DNA from: an uncultured Granulosicoccaceae bacterium
GTDB taxonomy: Bacteria; Pseudomonadota; Gammaproteobacteria; Granulosicoccales; Granulosicoccaceae
Length of the DNA: 51,144 nucleotides
Direction: 5' to 3'
NCBI GenBank assembly: GCA_937922945.1
Contig: CAKZUP010000113.1
Location: 1-51,144, forward strand
Below, piece by piece: positions 44,618 through 51,144 of this stretch. Both the position numbers and the translations under genes were made by a program. Below the pieces are notes generated by a model that worked only from the letters and a program-made list of their open reading frames with translations, had not been told where the DNA came from and made no database searches. How positions within the stretch are numbered: the first letter of the stretch is position 1; the number at the start of each line of letters is the position of its first letter.

Positions 44618-45049
44618 ATGGATTTAACACTTGCAGATGCAAAAAAAATTATAGAGCACACGTTAGCCGAACAGGCAAAGCGTTCACTAAAACCGATGGC
44701 CGTTGTTGTGCTTGGCGCCGCAGGTACCATTCGCGCAAGTGAAAGTCAGGACGGCACCAGTTTATTGCGACCAAAAGTGGCTCACGGCAAGGCCTATGGT
44801 GCAATCTCACTCGGTGTCGGTTCGCGGGTTTTGTTTGAGCGCGCGAAAGTCGAACCTTTTTTCGTTCAGTCAGTGAACACTCTTTGTGATGGCGCGCTAG
44901 TTCCTGTGGCTGGTGGCGTGCTGGTTAAAGATAGTGAAGGCAATATTGTTGGCGCAGTTGGCGTGACCGGCGACACATCAGATAACGATGAAATTTGCGC
45001 CGTGGCAGGTATTGAAGCTGCGGGGTTTGTTGCTGACACCGGTGCATAG
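44618..45049 (+). CDS. GlcG/HbpS family heme-binding-type protein (DUF336)
   Basis: A 143-residue single-domain protein of the GlcG/HbpS family: LADAKKIIEHTLAEQAK, MAVVVLGAAGTIRAS, GKAYGAISLGVGSR, VPVAGGVLVKDSEG and NIVGAVGVTGDTSDNDE are the conserved blocks. The frame extends upstream to 44531 but that part is unlike the family; ATG 44618 gives the standard length. Family members bind heme or corrinoids, or occur in glycolate or dehydratase clusters; none of those partners is here, so the function is open. Confidence 0.88.
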   Translation: MDLTLADAKKIIEHTLAEQAKRSLKPMAVVVLGAAGTIRASESQDGTSLLRPKVAHGKAYGAISLGVGSRVLFERAKVEPFFVQSVNTLCDGALVPVAGGVLVKDSEGNIVGAVGVTGDTSDNDEICAVAGIEAAGFVADTGA

Positions 45050-45107
45050 CATTTACAAGTAATAGCATTTGCAAGTACTTGCAATCGCCCATAAAAAAGC
45101 GTTATTC

Positions 45108-45133
45108 AGCAGCCTGGCATCTTGCAGGCTGCT
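45108..45133. terminator. Bidirectional hairpin terminator
   Basis: A perfect 9-bp stem (AGCAGCCTG / CAGGCTGCT, 8-base loop) lies between the convergent GlcG-like and rarD genes. On the minus strand it is followed, after nine bases, by a run of six T (45093-45098 on the plus strand as A), so it best serves rarD. Confidence 0.6.
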
Positions 45134-45141
45134 TCTCTACA

Positions 45142-46032
45142 CTAAACAGCGATGACCGGCTTTCGCTTCCATTTTCCCGCGCCGCCAATACTGCCCAGCA
45201 CCCAGAAAAATACCGCGATCAAGGTGGTCACCAATGCCATTATTCGCTCTAGATCGAGGCTTTCCTGATAAACCAGGACAGCCAGTAACAGATGCATGAC
45301 CGGCGCGATATACTGGTAAAACCCCAGTGAACTCAATTCGATGCGACGAGCCGCAAAGATCATTGTCAATAGTGGCGCGCACGTTACGAGCCCAAGCATT
45401 AGCAGCCAATATTCAGTACCTGCTTCCAGAGAATCAATTGGTGCGCTGAATAAAACGATATACAACACCGCGATGGGCAACATCAAGGCCGTTTCAATCA
45501 TCAATCCAACAGCACTGTCATAGCTGGCCTGCTTTCGACACAAGCCATACAAACCAAAGCTGCAGCCCAGGAACAGGGCTATCCATGGAACCTGCCCCGC
45601 GACTATGAAGGTAATCAACATACCAACAACAGCTACGCCAACCGCTATGCGCTTATAGCCATTAGGGCGCTCGCCAAGAACGAGCATGCCTAACGCAACG
45701 CTGACAATCGGCACCAGAAAGTAGCCTAAGCTGGATTGCAGTACTTGATTGCTTAGCACAGCATAAACAAACACAAGCCAATTACTTGATAGCAACAGCG
45801 CAGACACCAGCACCAGCCACCATTGATTTACGGCGCGGAGTTGCCGCATGAGTTTTGCCGGGCGTAACCACACCAACAAAATGAAGATGAGAAAAACGAA
45901 ACTCAATACAATGCGCCAGGCAATGATATCGATTGGCGCTATCGATGCAAGCTGCCTGAAATAAACCGGGAAAAAGCCCCAGAGTACATACGCAAATATG
46001 GCCGCGACCGCGCCATGCATTGAAGATTTCAT
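45142..46032 (-). CDS. rarD: EamA family transporter RarD
   Basis: A 296-residue inner-membrane protein with ten hydrophobic segments in two EamA halves. FAYVLWGFFPVYFRQL and WRIVLSFVFL at the N-terminus, SSNWLVFVYAVLSNQVLQSS and SLGYFLVPIVSVALG are diagnostic for RarD. It was first linked to chloramphenicol sensitivity and is thought to move small metabolites; the substrate here is unknown. The gene is 85 bases upstream of nothing on its own strand and ends before the hairpin, so it may be read from the Gfo/Idh gene upstream (86-bp gap). Confidence 0.92.
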   Translation of the reverse strand: MKSSMHGAVAAIFAYVLWGFFPVYFRQLASIAPIDIIAWRIVLSFVFLIFILLVWLRPAKLMRQLRAVNQWWLVLVSALLLSSNWLVFVYAVLSNQVLQSSLGYFLVPIVSVALGMLVLGERPNGYKRIAVGVAVVGMLITFIVAGQVPWIALFLGCSFGLYGLCRKQASYDSAVGLMIETALMLPIAVLYIVLFSAPIDSLEAGTEYWLLMLGLVTCAPLLTMIFAARRIELSSLGFYQYIAPVMHLLLAVLVYQESLDLERIMALVTTLIAVFFWVLGSIGGAGKWKRKPVIAV

Positions 46033-46117
46033 GACGAACTCATAGTGCGATTTGTCGGTTGATTTGCGTTAACACGGGTTTGGAGACCATCCAATCCAGA
46101 ATAGTAACTGCCCGTTT

Positions 46118-47206
46118 CTAAAGTGGTATTGCCGCACCTTGCACTGATGATTCCTGGGCGGCCATTCCCATACGCACTGCCCGCCAACCATCCAACAAGG
46201 ATACCTCCGGGTCTTGCAAGCCAAGAACTACGCGCTGAAATCCCTGATGCTGGTAAAAGGTCGAGCCGTGGTGATCGCCTGCCGCCAATAATTTTTCATC
46301 GACACCCACTTCTATAACCGAGCGCCCAATAGGGTTTCGCGGACTGATCACCAAATGCGGCTCGGGTGGTGAGCCCAGATGCTCAGGCCAAAATCGCGTT
46401 GGGCCCGGAATAAAGCATTCAATTTTACCATTTGGTCCAACAGCGCTGATGTGTTCCTGAAACTCTGAACCTTCTGCAAACATCGATAGTTCGAGCATAC
46501 ATTTCGCACCACTATCAAAGTTAAACATGGCATAGGCGGCATCCCAGATATCAGAGCGTTGGCCATCATAATATTCATCAAGATGGTTGACCATTTGCGC
46601 ACCCGAGGCCATCACTTGTGTGGGTTCCGACTGCGTAATCAAACGCATAAGATCAAAAAAGTGACAGCACTTTTCAACCAAGGTCCCACCAGAATATTCA
46701 TTAAAACGGTTCCAATCATTGACCTTTTCAAGAAACGGAAAACGATGTTCACGGATAGTTAACATCTTCACACCACCGGTAACCTCATCGACCATGTCGA
46801 TAAATTTAGCCAGTGGTGGCATATAGCGATATTCCATGGCCACCCACACCGGCGAGGAATAAGTATGTTGAAATTCAGTGATAAAGGCTTCATCTGCGGG
46901 GTCAGTAGAAAGCGGCTTTTCGACCAGTATGGGAAGAGAACGCAAAGAAGCGATCTCTTTCAACTGACGAACATGCATGTAGTTAGGGCTGGTAATAACC
47001 AGACAATCAATTTCAGCGTCGTTTACCAAACCGGCCAGTGACTCGTGAAATCGAACACCCGGTTCTAGTTGAGCCGCTGCATTGCGCATACCTTCGTTGG
47101 GCTCGACTATCGCAGTAACGCGGCAGTCTTCCAGCAACTGAATATTGCGTACGTGCTCTTGTCCCATCATGCCGCAACCAAGCAGGCCATAGTTCAGTGA
47201 TTTCAC
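46118..47206 (-). CDS. Gfo/Idh/MocA-family oxidoreductase
   Basis: A 362-residue NAD(P)-dependent sugar or inositol dehydrogenase-like protein. The Rossmann loop GLLGCGMMGQEHVRN, the ITSPNYMHVRQ segment and ILVEKPLSTD (the EKP motif with catalytic Lys) are clear; the C-terminal domain contains WNRFNEYSGGTLVEKCCHFFDLM with the family His. Start codon is GTG 47206 with no strong ribosome-binding site. The substrate is unknown, but it belongs with the nearby sugar-acid enzymes by type. Divergent from the TauA-like binding protein. Confidence 0.92.
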   Translation of the reverse strand: MKSLNYGLLGCGMMGQEHVRNIQLLEDCRVTAIVEPNEGMRNAAAQLEPGVRFHESLAGLVNDAEIDCLVITSPNYMHVRQLKEIASLRSLPILVEKPLSTDPADEAFITEFQHTYSSPVWVAMEYRYMPPLAKFIDMVDEVTGGVKMLTIREHRFPFLEKVNDWNRFNEYSGGTLVEKCCHFFDLMRLITQSEPTQVMASGAQMVNHLDEYYDGQRSDIWDAAYAMFNFDSGAKCMLELSMFAEGSEFQEHISAVGPNGKIECFIPGPTRFWPEHLGSPPEPHLVISPRNPIGRSVIEVGVDEKLLAAGDHHGSTFYQHQGFQRVVLGLQDPEVSLLDGWRAVRMGMAAQESSVQGAAIPL

Positions 47207-47811
47207 GATGACAGTTTCATAAAGTAGTTATTGGTTCGAGTGAGTTTACAAGCGGCCGACCAGCATCCCGTCAAGCCCCGCTCACGGGGGCCTAAACTAT
47301 CACGATTTGCAGCCAGTTACATCAATCTAATGAGTCCAGCACGTTCTGGTTGATGTTAACCACGTCGCAATTAAGCGGGCTACAACGCGTTTCTGTAGCA
47401 TCCGCGCCACATGATGCATTGTTTCATATGAAGCGGCCAATTCCATCTAGGAGGTTGGTGTCAAGCATGATAAAATTTTTATTCCAGCCATATTGGAGTG
47501 ACTGTGGGGTCGGTTCGGGAAATTGCATGTCAATTTCATCAACAGACTCGGCAATATGTTTGAGATTACTTTGAGATCCATCGGTGGTGCTAAGTATTCG
47601 CAGCAATTTGTATGGGCGGCCAGTTGTATGGGCGCCAAGACGATTTTTCGACGCTTTACTATCGAGCAATCGCCAATGCCTTTGTTTTGCTGCAATCGTC
47701 GGCATAAAGTTCATGCCTACACTCTCAATGTAAACGACCAAATGTAAACGATAAAGATGCTTTTTGTATAAAGCGATTAGTAAAAACCAACACGAAATCA
47801 CAGGATTTATT
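47207..47811. other. 605-bp intergenic region with a possible small minus-strand ORF
   Basis: It separates the Gfo/Idh gene (minus) from the binding protein (plus) and should hold both promoters. A hairpin (47276-47292, GCCCC/GGGGC) lies about 70 bases upstream of the oxidoreductase start. A minus-strand frame from ATG 47714 to 47424 could encode 96 residues ending DTNLLDGIGRFI with normal composition, but it has no clear ribosome-binding site or known family, so it is only a candidate. Confidence 0.3.
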
Positions 47812-48789
47812 ATGAAATTACCACATAAGTTTGCCGGTATATTTGCAGCTACTGCTACAGCCCTAGCTGTTAGTGCACCTGCTAAAGCTGTAGACGAAGT
47901 CAATGTTGCGTTCTTCCTTGAGTGGGCAACTCCTAACATGATCGCCAAGGTTGAAAAAGCCTATGACGATGCCATGGGCGTTAAAGTTAACTGGGTTAAC
48001 TTCGAAGCTGGCACTCAAATGACCGAAGCGATGCTCGCTGGCGATATCGATATCTCTTACAGCCAAGGTCTGGCACCTTTCATCACAGGCGTTAACGCCA
48101 ACGCACCAATCAAAACTGTTGGTATTGCGGTTGGTTACCCAGCAAACCCATGTATCGTTAGAAGCGGTTCTGGAATTACTATCGACAACGCTTCAGAACT
48201 GGAAGGTAAAACAGTTGCAGTACCTCTAGCCACAATGGCTGACTACAGCTTCCGCATGCAAATGCGCGCGCTTGATGTCGATCTGGCTGACCTGACTATC
48301 GTTGATCAGGTCCCTGCTGATGCAGTGGTTTCACTAACCGATGGTAGCGTAGACGTTGCCTGTATTTTCGGTGGTGATGCAGTCAAAAACGCTCTGGAAG
48401 CTGGCGAAAAGCTTATGTCAGATGAGCAAATGCAAGAAGCCGGCATCATTAGTTTCGATGTTGTTTCAGTAACCGATGCATTCGCAAAAGCGAACCCGGA
48501 TTTGGTTAGAGCGTTCATGGAAGTAACTGACGAAGCCAACGCTGCTTTCGCAGCCGACCAGTCAAAGCTTGACCTGATCGTTGCTGAGTCTGGTATGGAC
48601 AAAGAAACCACCATGAACCAGATGGCGGACTTTGTACTACCAAGTAATGAAGAACAGCTGAATGACTATTTCAGTGATGGTGGTCTGGCTGCACAAGCTA
48701 TCGCCATTGTTGGTGGTGCATTTGCTACAGACGATAACCCAGCTCTGGAAGACTACAGCAAGGTTATCGATACTTCATTCCTGAAGTAA
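47812..48789 (+). CDS. TauA-like (nitrate/sulfonate/taurine-type) ABC substrate-binding protein, orphan
   Basis: A 325-residue periplasmic binding protein. The signal peptide MKLPHKFAGIFAATATALA is cleaved near APAKA. The type II fold is indicated by VNVAFFLEWATPNMIAKVE, MLAGDIDISYSQGLAPF, ELEGKTVAVPLATMADYSF and VPADAVVSLTDGSVDVACI, which match TauA. AGGA lies six bases before ATG 47812, so the longer frame to 47764 is not used. No cognate permease or ATPase gene is adjacent: the gene stands alone and ends in a strong terminator. It may serve a transporter encoded elsewhere. Confidence 0.9.
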   Translation: MKLPHKFAGIFAATATALAVSAPAKAVDEVNVAFFLEWATPNMIAKVEKAYDDAMGVKVNWVNFEAGTQMTEAMLAGDIDISYSQGLAPFITGVNANAPIKTVGIAVGYPANPCIVRSGSGITIDNASELEGKTVAVPLATMADYSFRMQMRALDVDLADLTIVDQVPADAVVSLTDGSVDVACIFGGDAVKNALEAGEKLMSDEQMQEAGIISFDVVSVTDAFAKANPDLVRAFMEVTDEANAAFAADQSKLDLIVAESGMDKETTMNQMADFVLPSNEEQLNDYFSDGGLAAQAIAIVGGAFATDDNPALEDYSKVIDTSFLK

Positions 48790-48835
48790 TATCGGTTCTA
48801 CAACCGTAGCTAATACGAGCTACCGGTAGTTAGAG

Positions 48836-48862
48836 AAAGCCCCGTTTATCGGGGCTTTTTTT
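48836..48862 (+). terminator. Strong intrinsic terminator after the TauA-like gene
   Basis: AAAGCCCCG / CGGGGCTTT stem with a 5-base loop followed by a run of T (TTTTTTTG). It is 47 bases after the stop and also precedes the end of the convergent ndh gene by 25 bases. Confidence 0.9.
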
Positions 48863-48886
48863 GTCTTTTGCAAGTGGCAGTCGCTT

Positions 48887-50248
48887 TTAGTGCAACTTTA
48901 TATTTGCACGAGTTGCTTTGTAGATCGTATCGCCCACGATAATCAATAACATGGTGCCAAACCCGTGAACCGCACTTTGATGCATCCGATATAAAGATAG
49001 GTAGAACATTCTCGCTAACCAACCTTCGATAAACACCGAGCCTTTCATCAGGTTTCCCATTAAATTTCCAACGGTTGAAAACTCGCTCAGGCTAATGAGC
49101 GACCCGAAATCTTTGTACACAAATGGTTTCAACGATGAGCCGTTTATCGTAGCAACGATGTTTTTATACGCGGCGCTAGCCATTTGGTGAGCCGACTGGG
49201 CGCGCGGAGGCACCATAGAACCATCCTTCATTGGACACGCGCAGCAATCACCAATGGCAAACACACTGTTATTTTCGGCAACATGCAAAAACGTGTTCAC
49301 TTCAACACGTCCAAGACGGTCTACCGGTAATCCACTTGACGCGATAAAGGCCGGGGCTTTAATGCCCGCAGCCCAAACCACTAAATCGGCATTAATCCGC
49401 TCACCCGATTTTGTTGATACGGCATTCGCATCGATGGCACTTACCATGGTATTGGTGCGTATTTGCACACCAATTTTTTCCAGCTCAGTTGTAACTGAAT
49501 GACTTATGCGTTCCGGCAGTTGCGCCAGTATTCGCGGCGCAGCCTCAACGATCAAGACGCGCAAACGGTCTGATGAAAATTCATTGAATCCGTATTCCGG
49601 AAGACTTTTCGCCACATTATGAAGGTCTGCAGCTAACTCAACGCCCGTTGCACCAGCTCCGACAATGACCACCGAAAGTCGATCAAATTGATCGTTATCG
49701 TTATTCTCGTCTGCCATTCCAGCAACATTTTTATCTGCCAGACTACCCGCAGAACTACCGTTATCGTTGGCATGAATTCTATGCAGTTCATTGATAAAAT
49801 TCTGGTGAAATCGCTCAGCCTGCACGCGCGAGTCCAGTAGTAAACAATGTGCCTCTACGCCGGGAGTGCCAAAATCGTTACACAGACTGCCAACACTGAG
49901 CACCAATCGGGTGTAGTTCACGCTACGTTCAGAGACTATAGAGTTGCCTTGATCATCTTGTATGGCTTCCAGATGCAGCAAGCGCTTTTCGGCATGTACA
50001 CCATCGACTCTACCCAACACAAATGAGAAGCGATGCTTTCTGGCCAGCATAAGATAACTGGTTTCGTCATGGTTACTGTTCAGGGATCCGGTGGCTATTT
50101 CATGCAGTAACGGTTTCCATATATGCGTAGGATTGCAATCGATAAGCGTTACCTCAACGGCATCATTTTTTTTGAATTTCTTTGCAAGCCTTATAACCAG
50201 TTCAAGCCCACCGGCGCCACCTCCGACCACCACAATTTTCTCACTCAT
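48887..50248 (-). CDS. ndh: Type II NADH:quinone oxidoreductase
   Basis: A 453-residue FAD enzyme bound to the inner membrane. The FAD loop is VVVGGGAGGLEL (6-17), the NAD(P)H loop VVIVGAGATGVELA (about 193-206), and the second FAD block SVFAIGDCCACP. The C-terminal hydrophobic segment (about 390-440) fits a monotopic membrane anchor. It transfers electrons from NADH to quinone without pumping protons. The loop between the two Rossmann domains (about 160-185) has an extra low-complexity stretch, DNGSSAGSLADKNVAGMADE, absent from typical Ndh. Monocistronic by appearance. Confidence 0.92.
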   Translation of the reverse strand: MSEKIVVVGGGAGGLELVIRLAKKFKKNDAVEVTLIDCNPTHIWKPLLHEIATGSLNSNHDETSYLMLARKHRFSFVLGRVDGVHAEKRLLHLEAIQDDQGNSIVSERSVNYTRLVLSVGSLCNDFGTPGVEAHCLLLDSRVQAERFHQNFINELHRIHANDNGSSAGSLADKNVAGMADENNDNDQFDRLSVVIVGAGATGVELAADLHNVAKSLPEYGFNEFSSDRLRVLIVEAAPRILAQLPERISHSVTTELEKIGVQIRTNTMVSAIDANAVSTKSGERINADLVVWAAGIKAPAFIASSGLPVDRLGRVEVNTFLHVAENNSVFAIGDCCACPMKDGSMVPPRAQSAHQMASAAYKNIVATINGSSLKPFVYKDFGSLISLSEFSTVGNLMGNLMKGSVFIEGWLARMFYLSLYRMHQSAVHGFGTMLLIIVGDTIYKATRANIKLH

Positions 50249-50325
50249 ACCATTTGCACTTATATTATGGAGTATGCGTAAAGCCTAGCAGAACTGTAAT
50301 CGCTTATCGCGTTGAGCTGTTAAGG

Positions 50326-51144
50326 CTACTCAGTATTTTTTATCCACGCAATAATGTGTTCAGGAACACGTGAATCAATCGGTTTTTCGGCTAACTGTTT
50401 ATATCGAAATGTTGACGGCTCTTCTTCGTCGGTACGCAGAATATGCGTTAAATCTGATAAAACATGTACATCAACCGGTGCATTAACCAGAGAAGCAATT
50501 TGTCTTGCATCTTCGGGCAAGCACTGAATGTCTTTAGCGCCCCCGATAGAAAGCGTAGGAACTTTCACCTTGGCATAAACTTCTTCCGGGTTAACCGATG
50601 TGACTTCGCGTAACCATTTCGCATTAATTAGTGCTTTGCGAACCTTGATGGAAGATTTATTGGTGTTCTTGATACGCTTCATAAGTTTGCGCTGCCGCCC
50701 CACTTGGTTACCGCTGATAAAAAGAAACATCCTGACAATAAAACCCTTGAAACCAGTTAGCTTTTTAACCTCATCCAATGTTCTCTGCAATTGACGCTCA
50801 ATAGCATGCTCCACATTCTCCACAAACGGCGTCAGCAGTATTTGCCCAGTGAGACCTGGGTTGCGAGCACTGACGAATGCAGCTATGAGCGCACCTTCAG
50901 AATGTCCCATAACAAATCGCTTGGCACCATCGAGTTCAGGATAGGTATCAAGCGTACTCAACCAGGCACTGGCGTCATCGACAAAGTCGAAAAAGCCGGT
51001 ATCGTGATACCGACCACCACTACTGGCGCAACCGCGTTTATCGAAGCGTAAGCTCGCAATACCGGCTTCGGCTAAAGAATCCGCGAGCGAGTTAAACGTA
51101 TTCAGTTGCATTTGCATGCCGTTCTCATTCCGGTCTATCTCGCC
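50326..51144 (-). CDS. Alpha/beta hydrolase, 5' end outside window
   Basis: At least 272 residues; the frame stays open to the window edge and the residues before the first in-window Met (IDRNENG) belong to the conserved N-terminal part of the family, so the true start lies beyond 51144. LRFDKRGCASSGG, the nucleophile elbow VMGHSEGA, the acid-containing SIGGAKDIQC and a late His in LSDLTHILR are visible, giving a complete triad. It resembles bacterial serine aminopeptidase-like/dienelactone-type hydrolases. Substrate unknown. Confidence 0.85.
   Translation of the reverse strand, partial: GEIDRNENGMQMQLNTFNSLADSLAEAGIASLRFDKRGCASSGGRYHDTGFFDFVDDASAWLSTLDTYPELDGAKRFVMGHSEGALIAAFVSARNPGLTGQILLTPFVENVEHAIERQLQRTLDEVKKLTGFKGFIVRMFLFISGNQVGRQRKLMKRIKNTNKSSIKVRKALINAKWLREVTSVNPEEVYAKVKVPTLSIGGAKDIQCLPEDARQIASLVNAPVDVHVLSDLTHILRTDEEEPSTFRYKQLAEKPIDSRVPEHIIAWIKNTE

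Noticed and set aside
47764..47811. Upstream extension of the TauA-like frame
   Set aside because: The ATG at 47812 has AGGA six bases before it and starts a proper signal peptide; the extension would bury the signal.

Overview
The window looks like chromosomal DNA from a free-living, probably marine, Gram-negative gammaproteobacterium. The reasons are many lipoproteins with clear lipoboxes, an outer-membrane phospholipase (PldA), OmpA-type peptidoglycan-binding lipoproteins, a PatZ-type acetyltransferase, YigZ, RarD, a complete Liv transporter and moderate GC. I cannot name the genus from sequence alone. Coding density is high, genes lie on both strands, and I see no rRNA, tRNA, CRISPR array, insertion sequence, phage or integrase.

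Layout. (1) 1-4.7 kb: the tail of an unknown gene, then a histone-deacetylase-family protein divergent from a PatZ-like protein acetyltransferase, then an alpha/beta hydrolase. (2) 4.8-6.1 kb: an envelope lipoprotein pair (OmpA plus DUF4398). (3) 6.5-11.1 kb: a SWIM-SNF2 helicase, a DJ-1/PfpI protein and a Nudix hydrolase. (4) 11.2-18 kb, all on the minus strand: a trypsin-like protease coupled to a membrane FHA protein, a GPH-type sugar symporter, PldA, and a translationally coupled pair made of a CBM9-like lipoprotein and a secreted/anchored protein of unknown function. (5) 18.3-25 kb: a membrane-anchored EndoU-type nuclease, a coiled-coil MscS-like channel, a hybrid histidine kinase and a second MscS channel. 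(6) 25-30.8 kb: a four-gene minus-strand cassette, in transcription order DUF4159 protein, ABC ATPase, an ABC-2 permease fused to a degenerate peptidase-like domain, and an ABC-2 permease fused to an apparently intact HExxH domain. (7) 31-33.4 kb: a VOC protein, a LuxR-type response regulator with an unusual receiver, and a DUF4377 lipoprotein. (8) 33.6-38.8 kb: the complete branched-chain amino-acid-type transporter livK-livG-livF-livH-livM. (9) 39-47.2 kb: sugar/sugar-acid metabolism (SDR, HpaI-type aldolase, GH10 xylanase lipoprotein, Gfo/Idh/MocA oxidoreductase) mixed with YigZ, a low-complexity lipoprotein, a GlcG/HbpS protein and RarD. (10) 47.8-51.1 kb: an orphan TauA-like binding protein, type II NADH dehydrogenase and a 5'-truncated alpha/beta hydrolase.

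The strongest candidate for a poorly described system is the 25.1-30.8 kb cassette. Two ABC-2 permeases each carry a large C-terminal, predicted periplasmic peptidase-like domain. One keeps HExxH plus a downstream glutamate, the other has lost those residues, which looks like an active/pseudo-enzyme pair mounted on an ABC transporter. Other points of interest are the acetylase/deacetylase neighbours at the left end, the protease-FHA membrane pair, the anchored EndoU nuclease, a receiver domain lacking its acidic pocket, and a 15-bp tandem repeat between the aldolase and SDR genes.
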